The position numbers and the translations under genes are program-made. From NCBI GenBank assembly GCA_024762315.1, contig JANTHR010000006.1, positions 1 through 51,698 on the forward strand: a stretch of DNA of 51,698 nt, given 5' to 3'. A model generated the notes under the pieces. That model was not told where the DNA came from, did no database searches, and worked only from the letters and a program-made list of their open reading frames with translations. This DNA comes from Sulfurovum sp. (GTDB taxonomy: Bacteria; Campylobacterota; Campylobacteria; Campylobacterales; Sulfurovaceae). Below, piece after piece: positions 15,844 through 23,486 of the stretch (within the stretch, counting starts at the first letter, position 1; every line of letters starts with the position of its first letter).

Positions 15844-16986
15844 ATGAATAACGGAATAATCATTATCGGAGGAGGGGCAAGTGCTTTAATGCTGGCTTCA
15901 TTGCTTCCAAAAAACAGTGCAACCATCATAGAACGTAATGCACAGCCAGGTGCAAAGATACTGATCTCCGGTGGTGGTAAGTGCAACATTACCAATGAGG
16001 TCATGGGCAGTGGGTATTATGTGGGAGAAAGCAGTTTTATTCAGGAAAGTCTTGATCTTTTTGATCAAAAAGCACTTTTAAAATGGTTGGAGAATCGTAA
16101 ACTCAGACCGGTGCTTCGCAAAGAAAGCCAATATTTCTGTCCGCAAAGTGCAAAAGAACTTTTGGATCTCTTTTTGAAAGAGAGTAAAAAGCAAAAGATA
16201 CTCCTCAATGAAAAAGTGACTGAAGTGCATAAAAGAGGTGATTTTTTCAGGGTCAAGACAGACAAACGGACTTTAAGTGCCAAGTATGTGGTAGTTGCTT
16301 CGGGTGGGCTTAGCTTTCCTAAACTCGGAGCAAGCCCGATAGGGTATGAGATCGCTGAACACTTCGGACACAGCATTGTCAAAACAGCACCGGCACTGGT
16401 GGGATTTACCGTGCAAAAAGAGCAGTTTTTCTTTAAGGAACTTAGCGGTGCTACAACGGATGTTGCCATAAAGGTCAATGACCGGGTTTGTAAAGGTTCC
16501 TTGCTTTTTGCCCATAAAGGTATCAGTGGGCCGGCTGTACTGGATACATCTCTTTATTGGGAAAAAGGAAAAATAGAGGTGGATTTCCTGCCGAATTTTT
16601 CATGGGAGAGCATTCAAAAGAGCAAGAAGCAGCTCTCTTCGCTTCTTCCTCTGCCTAAACGTGTTACTAAGGCATTTCTGGTACAATTGAATCTGGACGA
16701 CAAACAAGGGGTTAAAACAACGGCTGGGGAGCTGTTGTTATTACAAACATTGAATCATTACAGTTTTGCACCTGCTGGAACGTTTGGTTACTCCAAGGCG
16801 GAAGTGACCAAAGGAGGCATTAACACTGATGAGGTGGATGCAGGAACGATGATGAGTAAAAAAACAGAAGGACTCTATTTTACAGGTGAAGTATTGGATG
16901 TGACAGGGCGCTTGGGAGGATACAACTTTCAATGGGCATTTTCAAGTGCTTATGCATGCGCAACCGGTATGAAACCGTATCTGTAA
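15844..16986 (+). CDS. NAD(P)/FAD-dependent oxidoreductase, BaiN/YhiN (HI0933) family
   Basis: Flavoprotein of the HI0933 family. The FAD-binding GGGASALMLAS starts seven residues from the N-terminus, followed by the family hallmark ISGGGKCNITN (about 42-52), YVVVASGGLSFP (dinucleotide-binding segment) and the C-terminal FTGEVLDVTGRLGGYNFQWAF. At 380 residues it is slightly shorter than many members. The family's physiological substrate is mostly unknown. The nucleotide-binding glycines so close to the N-terminus fix the ATG at 15844, which has no ribosome site and a TATAAT box seven bases upstream. Confidence 0.88.
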   Translation: MNNGIIIIGGGASALMLASLLPKNSATIIERNAQPGAKILISGGGKCNITNEVMGSGYYVGESSFIQESLDLFDQKALLKWLENRKLRPVLRKESQYFCPQSAKELLDLFLKESKKQKILLNEKVTEVHKRGDFFRVKTDKRTLSAKYVVVASGGLSFPKLGASPIGYEIAEHFGHSIVKTAPALVGFTVQKEQFFFKELSGATTDVAIKVNDRVCKGSLLFAHKGISGPAVLDTSLYWEKGKIEVDFLPNFSWESIQKSKKQLSSLLPLPKRVTKAFLVQLNLDDKQGVKTTAGELLLLQTLNHYSFAPAGTFGYSKAEVTKGGINTDEVDAGTMMSKKTEGLYFTGEVLDVTGRLGGYNFQWAFSSAYACATGMKPYL

Positions 16987-16995
16987 GATTTAACA

Positions 16996-17026
16996 TTGAC
17001 ATTTTTTGACATATTCATGTTATAGT
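16996..17026 (+). promoter_or_regulatory. Promoter of the L,D-transpeptidase gene
   Basis: TTGACA (16996-17001, with a second copy at 17006-17011) and TATAGT (17021-17026) precede the ATG at 17052. The first -35 has a 19-base spacer to the -10. The duplicated TTGACA could also be part of a regulator site. Confidence 0.5.
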
Positions 17027-17051
17027 ATTGTCTTTGTAAATAAGGAAGAAA

Positions 17052-18302
17052 ATGAGACTAAAGATTTTATTGAGTGTTGTGATTGCAGTGCTGCTAAGTG
17101 GATGTGTGGGGACACCGGACAGTGAAGGCTGGAGATACGGTCAGAAAAGTGAATTTTTAAAGATACTTGAGACAGATAAATATGCTTCGATCTGTGATCA
17201 GCAGAGGCTTTATGAGAATGTGAAACAGAGTAGAAACTCAAAACTGATGACAAAACTGCTTGTTGCCTATGCGAATAACCTTGCCAACGGGTGCATAGAT
17301 CTTAAAAGTTTCAAAGCATCCCAACGTGCGAAAAAAGCGAGAGAGATTGATACATATTATGAGACCTATATGCAAAAAGTGAGCAAGTCTGATATTGTGA
17401 TGAAGTTAAAAGCAGGACTCTCCATTGAAGAGATACTCAAACCGTATGTGCCGAAAACACCGCAATTTTCCAAGCTTATCCAAAGCTATAATGCCTTAAA
17501 GAAAGACCAAAATGTTTCAAGTGAGACATTGAACAAGGTACGTCTCAATATTGAGAGAACAAAACTTATGAAACCTGAACCCGGGACGCATTATGCACTT
17601 GTTAATGTTCCTGAGTTTAAAGTCCGTGTCATAGAAGATGGTAAAACAGCATTGAACTTCCCTGTCATCGTAGGTAAATCAAATATGCAGACACCTATCT
17701 TTTCTGAGCAATTAAAATATGTTGAGATAAATCCTCAATGGAACGTACCTGACTCGATCATGAGAAGATCATACATTCCTAAAATTAGAAGAAATCCGGG
17801 ATGGGTAGCAGCAAAAGGCATGGAACTGCACAAAGAATCATACGACCTTCGTTCACCCAAAGTAAATCCAGCTTCTGTGGATTGGTCTAAGTATCCTAAA
17901 GACGGTAAGGGGTACATTCCATACAAACTTGTACAGGTACCGTCAGTTAAAAATGGGCTTGGGCGTGTAAAGTTTATCTTCCCTAACAAACATGCTGTCT
18001 ATATGCATGATACCCAATCCAAATCTCTTTTCAAGAGAAAAATAAGATGCTTTAGTCACGGATGCATCAGACTAGGTGAACCTGTTGCACTCCTGGATCA
18101 TGTCACGACACACTATAGTGACAAAGATCTTCCTACGGTTAAAGGCTGGTATGATTCCCTCAAGACAAGACATCTCATCCTCAATAAAAAGCTGCAGGTA
18201 CATACGGCCTATTATACAGCATATGTAGATGAAACCGGTCATCTGAAACTTTTCCCTGATGTCTATGGATTTGACAAATCACAAAAACTTAGGATTCAAT
18301 AG
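17052..18302 (+). CDS. L,D-transpeptidase (YkuD domain), lipoprotein
   Basis: Makes or remodels 3-3 peptidoglycan cross-links, or anchors proteins to stem peptides. A lipoprotein signal ends LLSGC (C17), so it is membrane-anchored. A helical domain covers about 20-170. The YkuD domain runs from about 175 to 375, with IVGKSNMQTPIF, YMHDT and the catalytic SHGCIRLGE containing C338. The large N-terminal region and the NPxWNVPxSI motif resemble the YcbB/LdtD group more than small Ldt enzymes. Its neighbours (NlpC/P60, MurF, lysozyme-like) are also wall-related. The start has AAGGAAG upstream. Confidence 0.88.
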   Translation: MRLKILLSVVIAVLLSGCVGTPDSEGWRYGQKSEFLKILETDKYASICDQQRLYENVKQSRNSKLMTKLLVAYANNLANGCIDLKSFKASQRAKKAREIDTYYETYMQKVSKSDIVMKLKAGLSIEEILKPYVPKTPQFSKLIQSYNALKKDQNVSSETLNKVRLNIERTKLMKPEPGTHYALVNVPEFKVRVIEDGKTALNFPVIVGKSNMQTPIFSEQLKYVEINPQWNVPDSIMRRSYIPKIRRNPGWVAAKGMELHKESYDLRSPKVNPASVDWSKYPKDGKGYIPYKLVQVPSVKNGLGRVKFIFPNKHAVYMHDTQSKSLFKRKIRCFSHGCIRLGEPVALLDHVTTHYSDKDLPTVKGWYDSLKTRHLILNKKLQVHTAYYTAYVDETGHLKLFPDVYGFDKSQKLRIQ

Positions 18303-18363
18303 TTGGTGCGGTAATAAAGTGCCATTATGTTAAAATACTTCAATTTTAATAGAATGGTACAGC

Positions 18364-19095
18364 ATGGCATCTAAAGAGATAACCTACAAAGAACACTCCT
18401 TACAACTCGCATATGAGATGGTCAATCCTGCACAAGAAAAAGTACTTCTTGTTTTACATGGCTGGGGAAGCAACAAAGAGATCATGAAACAGGCATTTGG
18501 TAAACTTTTGCCTGAGTATAAGCACATTTACCTGGATATGCCCGGGTTCGGTAAAAGTACCAATGATATGATCTTGACGACTGAAGATTATGCGAAGATC
18601 GTGCAACTCTTTTTAAATGAACTTGGTGTAACACCTTCTATTGCTATGGGACATTCATTTGGTGGCAAAGTCTCTACACTTCTGAATACGCCTTGTTTAG
18701 TGCTTCTCTCCTCTGCGGGTATTGTGACAGTGAAACCCTGGTCAGTCAGAGTGAAGATCGCTACATTCAAACTGCTTAAGCCACTGGGTATGAAGAAGAT
18801 ACGTGAACTGTTTGTTGCACCGGATGCGAAAAACATGAGCCATGAGATGTATGAGACGTTTAAAAATGTGGTAGATGAAGATTTTGAAACTTCCTTTGCC
18901 AAAAGTAAAAGTAAAGCGCTTTGTTTCTGGGGTAAAGAAGATACGGCAACACCACTCTACACCGGAGAAAAGATAGCAGGTCTCATAGAGGATTCTTATT
19001 TCTATCCACTCGAAGGTGACCATTTCTTCTTTTTGAAACATGCTAATTTCATCGCACAAACGATTACAGAACAATGTAAGGATATGACAATATGA
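18364..19095 (+). CDS. Alpha/beta hydrolase upstream of murF
   Basis: Cytoplasmic alpha/beta hydrolase of 243 residues. HGWGSNKE forms the oxyanion region, the nucleophile serine is in MGHSFGGK, and the late acid and histidine are likely in WGKEDTATP and GDHFFF. It overlaps murF by four bases (ATGA), so the two are translationally coupled. In C. jejuni, as I recall, a hydrolase also precedes murF, so the pairing is conserved and a role near precursor synthesis is plausible; the substrate is unknown. No ribosome site is evident; a possible TAGAAT -10 lies eight bases upstream. Confidence 0.8.
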   Translation: MASKEITYKEHSLQLAYEMVNPAQEKVLLVLHGWGSNKEIMKQAFGKLLPEYKHIYLDMPGFGKSTNDMILTTEDYAKIVQLFLNELGVTPSIAMGHSFGGKVSTLLNTPCLVLLSSAGIVTVKPWSVRVKIATFKLLKPLGMKKIRELFVAPDAKNMSHEMYETFKNVVDEDFETSFAKSKSKALCFWGKEDTATPLYTGEKIAGLIEDSYFYPLEGDHFFFLKHANFIAQTITEQCKDMTI

Positions 19096-20555
19096 TGTAC
19101 CTGATCAACATGCTTTTTTATGCGTTATTTATTTTGGCTATGGGCTACTATGCCATTACAAACCTACAGTGGTACAGCTACAAGCTTGAACGTGTCATGC
19201 TGCACCATACCAAAACTTGGTGGCATTTTGCCTATTTCCTGCTACCCTTTACGGTGTATGAGTTGGTAAATTATGCAACTGACAACCGTTACGGGTTTAT
19301 GGTTGTCATTATCTACCTGGCAGCACTGTTCCATTGGTACAGAGGACTTGATAAACCATTGGTATGGACAGGGAGAGTCAAACGTTTCTTTGCTGCTATG
19401 ATTCTTTTTGCTATTTTCATTGCTGTTGCTTTCAAATACTTTGCTGTCATCATTCCTATCTTTTTGGCCTACTTCATTTCACTTCTCATAGAGAAAATGC
19501 TCTTTAACGGGTTTAAACGTAAGGCAGAAAAGAAGCTTGAAGATATGAAAGACCTTATTGTCGTCGGTGTTACTGCAAGTTACGGCAAAACAAGCATAAA
19601 GAACTTCATTGAGCATCTGCTCAAAGCCAAATACAGAACCTATGCAACCCCACGTTCAGTGAACACACTGGGCGGCGTGATGAAAGATGTCAACGATGAC
19701 CTGCCTGAAGATACGGAAGTCTATGTAGTCGAGATGGGTGCAAGAGGGGAGGGTGATATCGCTGAGATCACTACGTTTGTCAATCCTCACTATGTAGTGG
19801 TGGGAAAGATCGGCCCGGCACATATAGAGTACTTCAAGACCATGGAGAACATTCGTAACACCAAAATGGAGATACTTCAAACAGGCAGGCTCAAAGAGGC
19901 ATGGATACACGAGAGTGCTATGGTAAAACCTGAGTCCAATGTACATACTTTCGGAAACAAAGAGAACTTGGATATCCACTCAGGTCTGCCTGCTCCGGAA
20001 TTTCTCATAGAAGATGTAGAGGCTACACTGGATGCTACAAGTTTTACGCTCAACGGTGTACGTTACTCTGCAAGCATATTGGGTGCGTTCAATGCCATGA
20101 ATCTGGCAGCTGCCGTACTGGTAGCCAAAGAGCTTGGACTCAGTGATGAAGAGATACAAAAACAACTCTCTACACTCAAGCCTGTAGATCACAGGCTTCA
20201 ACGTATCGATGCAGGCGGCAAAGTAATATTGGACGACTCTTTCAACGGGAATATAGACGGTATGATGGCTTCATTTGATTTAGCATCTACCTACAAGGGT
20301 AGAAAAGTGGTCATCACTCCGGGGCTTGTCGAGGTAGATGATGCGTTGAATGTACAGGTGGCTAAACGTGCCAATGAAGTCTTTGATGTAGTGGTGGTGA
20401 CCGGAGATCTGAACTATGCCATTTTTAAAGAGTATGTGGATGCAGATAAGCTTGTAAAACTTGCTTCTAAGGCTGAGATGGAAGCGATGTTGGTGGAGCA
20501 GACGAAGCCGGGGGATCTCATTTTGTTCGCCAATGATGCACCGAGTTTTGTTTAA
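19092..20555 (+). CDS. murF: UDP-N-acetylmuramoyl-tripeptide--D-alanyl-D-alanine ligase with N-terminal membrane domain
   Basis: Adds D-Ala-D-Ala to the UDP-MurNAc tripeptide, the last cytoplasmic step of precursor synthesis. Residues about 1-150 hold five or so membrane segments (NMLFYALFILAMGYYAI, FAAMILFAIFIAVAF, VIIPIFLAYFISLLI) where MurF normally has its UMAG-recognition domain. The Mur ligase core follows: GVTASYGKTS (about 158-167), VVEMGARGEGDI, NPHYVVVGKIGPAHIEYF, LGAFNAMNLAAAV and DDSFNGNIDGM. I recall the same architecture in Campylobacter MurF. The usual D-Ala-D-Ala ligase gene (ddl) does not adjoin it here. Confidence 0.85.
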   Translation: MMYLINMLFYALFILAMGYYAITNLQWYSYKLERVMLHHTKTWWHFAYFLLPFTVYELVNYATDNRYGFMVVIIYLAALFHWYRGLDKPLVWTGRVKRFFAAMILFAIFIAVAFKYFAVIIPIFLAYFISLLIEKMLFNGFKRKAEKKLEDMKDLIVVGVTASYGKTSIKNFIEHLLKAKYRTYATPRSVNTLGGVMKDVNDDLPEDTEVYVVEMGARGEGDIAEITTFVNPHYVVVGKIGPAHIEYFKTMENIRNTKMEILQTGRLKEAWIHESAMVKPESNVHTFGNKENLDIHSGLPAPEFLIEDVEATLDATSFTLNGVRYSASILGAFNAMNLAAAVLVAKELGLSDEEIQKQLSTLKPVDHRLQRIDAGGKVILDDSFNGNIDGMMASFDLASTYKGRKVVITPGLVEVDDALNVQVAKRANEVFDVVVVTGDLNYAIFKEYVDADKLVKLASKAEMEAMLVEQTKPGDLILFANDAPSFV

Positions 20556-20585
20556 GGGCACCTCTAATATTATTGATATCATTCT

Positions 20586-20686
20586 GTAGGGGTTGGTCAC
20601 TGTGCCGACCCATGGTTTCAAAATCTGTATAAACAGATAAAATGATATTTATTGTGTTCCGGGCAGGCATGGTGACCTACCCCTAC
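20586..20686. mobile_element. MITE-like inverted-repeat element
   Basis: A 26-base left arm (20586-20611, beginning GTAGGGGTTGGTCAC) and right arm (20661-20686, ending GGTGACCTACCCCTAC) match in 21 of 26 positions as inverted repeats around a 49-base AT-rich centre that itself holds ATCTGT-ATAA-ACAGAT. GTAGGGG/CCCCTAC ends are typical of small dispersed palindromic elements in bacteria. It sits between convergent gene ends, and its right end supplies the stop codon of the META-domain gene. No second copy was noticed in the window. Confidence 0.6.
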
Positions 20687-21105
20687 GGAGTTTTACCCAT
20701 TTTCTTAAAAAAGAGTTCATGACTTGGGCTTTTGATGCTGATGCCTTCAACGCCGTTTTTTTTATCTTCAGCCACATTAAATCCATCTTTAAGTGCCTCA
20801 TGCAACCTTTGGCTTACCCAATTGTGAATAGGCTCCCTGCATGCCATTTTTGTTGCCATGAGCATCGGTACGGTCATGTTGTGTTCACTGTTTTTTTGTA
20901 AAGCTCCTCCTATACGGTTACATCCGTCAAAACCGCTGAGTTTCATTCTTTCTATGTCAAAGTCCAAGATGGCTCTGGCTTTGCGTACTTCCATGCCGTC
21001 CATAATACGCAGATGCCAGGCACCGTTTAGTTTTTTTAAATCTATAGGTTGACTCCATACTAAAATACTTAGTGCAGCCATTAAAACTGTTTGTTTGAAA
21101 AACAT
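20683..21105 (-). CDS. META-domain (HslJ-like) periplasmic protein
   Basis: 140 residues: signal peptide FFKQTVLMAALSILVWS, then a single META domain (LNGAWHLRIMDG, RAILDFDIERMKLSGFDGCNRIGGAL, ATKMACREP, LHEALKDGFNV) as in HslJ and other small envelope-stress proteins. I chose the ATG at 21105 because it has AAGGAAG upstream and a signal peptide; the open frame continues 83 codons further but would overlap the divergent gene and lacks plausible protein sequence. The TAG stop lies in the right end of the inverted-repeat element, so the C-terminus (FFKKMGKTP) may have been altered by its insertion. Confidence 0.78.
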   Translation of the reverse strand: MFFKQTVLMAALSILVWSQPIDLKKLNGAWHLRIMDGMEVRKARAILDFDIERMKLSGFDGCNRIGGALQKNSEHNMTVPMLMATKMACREPIHNWVSQRLHEALKDGFNVAEDKKNGVEGISIKSPSHELFFKKMGKTP

Positions 21106-21166
21106 GAAAAGCTTCCTTGTAAATCTATTTTTGCTATTATATGGTGAATCAATCAACGGAGTATAA

Positions 21167-21961
21167 ATGAGATCCATTTTACTGTTTTTTTTACTGTTTT
21201 CAACTCTTTTTGGCAATGAGATAAAACTGACACAAAACCAAGCTGACTTCATAGCCAAAAAGGTATGGCAGAATGAGGGTGCAGGGTTAGATAGATATCT
21301 TATATGGTGGAACAAAGGAGAGGATTTTGCTTCTTTGGGAATTGGGCACTTCATATGGTTCCCTAAAGATCATACAGAACGTTTTAGGGAAGTCTTTCCT
21401 ATGGTGGTAGCGTTCATGCAGAAAAAAGGTGTGAAGATGCCTTCATGGCTTACGCCTGAAACAGACTTCCCCTGGCAGACCAAAGAAGTATTTTTCGCTG
21501 CTAAAAAAGCAAAAACCAAACAGTATATGGAGCTTTTTTATTTTCTAAAACGTACTATGCCTTACCAGGCTGAGTTCATGGCAGACAGGTTAAGCAGAGC
21601 GCTGCCTCAAATGCTAGAGAGTATTGATGATGAGAACAAAAGGGAAGTCATTAAAAGACGTTTTTATGAAGTGATGCATAACAGTGACGGCACAGTAAAT
21701 GAGAGAGGACTTTATGTGCTGCTGGACTATACCAATTTCAAAGGTGAAGGCACACTCAAAAGCGAACGCTACAAAGGGCAGGGCTGGGGACTGCTTCAGG
21801 TGCTTTGGAACATGGATGACAAAGAAACAAATAAATTAAAGGCCTTTGCCAGGTCTGCAAGTCGAATGCTTTCAAGACGCATCAAAAATTCACCACCCGC
21901 ACGTGGGGAAGAACGTTGGCGTAAAGGATGGAATGTTAGACTTGATACGTACTGGAAATAG
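21167..21961 (+). CDS. Secreted protein with lysozyme-like signature
   Basis: 264 residues with a signal peptide (MRSILLFFLLFSTLFG). Residues 37-61 read E37-G-x-G-L-x-R-Y ... D53-F-A-S-L-G-I-G-H61, which parallels the catalytic stretch of T4-type lysozymes (E-G-L-x-x-Y-x-D ... T-I-G-I-G-H) with a few extra residues. YKGQGWGLLQVLW and ARSASRMLSRRIKNSPP follow in the C-terminal half. It is much longer than phage lysozyme and I do not recognise a named family, so enzyme activity is inferred. Its place in a run of peptidoglycan genes agrees. A purely structural role is the alternative. Confidence 0.55.
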   Translation: MRSILLFFLLFSTLFGNEIKLTQNQADFIAKKVWQNEGAGLDRYLIWWNKGEDFASLGIGHFIWFPKDHTERFREVFPMVVAFMQKKGVKMPSWLTPETDFPWQTKEVFFAAKKAKTKQYMELFYFLKRTMPYQAEFMADRLSRALPQMLESIDDENKREVIKRRFYEVMHNSDGTVNERGLYVLLDYTNFKGEGTLKSERYKGQGWGLLQVLWNMDDKETNKLKAFARSASRMLSRRIKNSPPARGEERWRKGWNVRLDTYWK

Positions 21962-21962
21962 C

Positions 21963-23366
21963 TTAGAGTTTTAGCTTTTTCCTCTTAAATTTATGTAGTT
22001 TTTTCTTTGTTTTGGTCATGAGTTGCTCTTGTATCTTTGATGTTTTATCCAGTAATTTGTGTTCAAGTTCATCACTATGGCTCAGTTGCTTTTTATTGGC
22101 TTGAAAATAGTCATGCAGCAGTTTCATCTGGTTGACCGTATCATTGAAATCACCCAGTAAGGTTTGGAGTTTCTTGCCGTGTTCGATCATTTTTTCTATC
22201 TTCTTTTCGCCAAAAATATGCCGGAACTCTTCTAGAAGATAGCGGAGCTTTTTAAAAGTTATTCTGATCTTGTGAAGTTTTTTCTCATCAAATTCTTCTT
22301 CTAAGTCGTCTATCTTTGTAATGATCTTTGCATACAGTTTGTGTATGACTTCTCTTGCTGTGTGCTCTATGGTGTCTGAATTGTCGGATACCGCAAAGGT
22401 TTCATTTTTTAATGCATTTTGATAAGAATGGAAGAAGTTTTCAAAGGCTTCACTCTTTAGCATCGCTTGTATTTTTTGATATTCGTGCTTTTGTTGCTGA
22501 ACTATGTCTTCCTGTATCATCTCATGATCTTCTTCTAGTTCCGCTAAGCGCTCTTTGATGACATCCAGGTCACGTTTCTTGTTTGTCAGTGTTCCAAATT
22601 TTTCCAGGTTTTCATTGAAATACTTGCGTCTCTTTTTGGGAAAGAGAAATGCAAACTCTTTTAAAAAAGCTCTGGATTTCCTAATGTAGACCCTGAACTG
22701 ATGTAACTCTTCGGTATTGTCATTCAGGATGATACGGTTTTTGTAAGCGAGTATGTACAGAGAAAATTTATACAAAATAACCCGAATGGCATCTATATCG
22801 GAAAGATTGGAGATGAAGTAAGCATCAAGCGCATCGATATTTTTTTTGTCAAGTTCTGTAAAGATGGAATCCAGATCATAGGCCGTGTGGGGTTTCCCGT
22901 GTAAAACCATGTTTTTGTTCTTGTATGACTCATCAAAGCTAACATCTTTGATGACATGGGCTTTGAGGATGTCAGGGGGTTCAAACTGTTCAAATGCTTT
23001 CATGCTTGGGAATTCTATCTCAAGTAAGTAAAGCCCTTTGAGGTTTTTTTTAAAGACATCTATGGAGTACTCTTTGCCTTCAAGGTTGAAAATGTATCGC
23101 TCTTTTTTAACGGGTTCTTTGATGCGGTCTTTCATCTTTTTATGAAATTTTGTTTTAGATATCTCTACTTCATCTTCCTCTCTGGAAGCGCCGGTACCGT
23201 GTTTTGTGGTTTTAAAGTAACGATCGTCCATTTGTCTGTAACGCACACCCTTGTCAGGTGTGATGGTCGTATAAAACTGGGTAATCCTGTGTTTTTCAGG
23301 AGTATAATTGTGTATAAGAGAGAGTATGGAATCTTTAAGCAGGTATTTTCTTTCTATCTCTTTCAC
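21963..23366 (-). CDS. CYTH and CHAD domain protein (triphosphate tunnel / polyphosphate-binding)
   Basis: Two domains. The N-terminal CYTH domain (about 1-160) begins with the ExExK motif (E3-I-E5-R-K7) and has the charged strands of a triphosphate tunnel (RYRQMDDRYFKTTKHG, VEISKTKFHKK, KKERYIF, LLEIEFPS). The CHAD domain (about 195-460) is helical and rich in conserved His, Arg and Lys (LHQFRVYIRKSRAFLKEF, LHKIRITFKKLRYLLEEF). Such proteins are inorganic triphosphatases or polyphosphate-associated proteins. It ends two bases from the lysozyme-like gene in convergent orientation. Confidence 0.88.
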   Translation of the reverse strand: MKEIERKYLLKDSILSLIHNYTPEKHRITQFYTTITPDKGVRYRQMDDRYFKTTKHGTGASREEDEVEISKTKFHKKMKDRIKEPVKKERYIFNLEGKEYSIDVFKKNLKGLYLLEIEFPSMKAFEQFEPPDILKAHVIKDVSFDESYKNKNMVLHGKPHTAYDLDSIFTELDKKNIDALDAYFISNLSDIDAIRVILYKFSLYILAYKNRIILNDNTEELHQFRVYIRKSRAFLKEFAFLFPKKRRKYFNENLEKFGTLTNKKRDLDVIKERLAELEEDHEMIQEDIVQQQKHEYQKIQAMLKSEAFENFFHSYQNALKNETFAVSDNSDTIEHTAREVIHKLYAKIITKIDDLEEEFDEKKLHKIRITFKKLRYLLEEFRHIFGEKKIEKMIEHGKKLQTLLGDFNDTVNQMKLLHDYFQANKKQLSHSDELEHKLLDKTSKIQEQLMTKTKKKLHKFKRKKLKL

Positions 23367-23486
23367 TTTTTTTCCTGATATTTGTTTATCTTTGATTATA
23401 GCATTTATCTCGGTAAGATTCTCGGGAAAAGCAACTCCTCATCCCAAAAAAGATAAAATTTAAAAAAATTTGTTGGAAGAAGAGCA

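Noticed and set aside
21106..21354. N-terminal extension of the META-domain gene (83 further codons)
   Set aside because: It would overlap the divergent lysozyme-like gene and remove the signal peptide; the ATG at 21105 has its own ribosome site.
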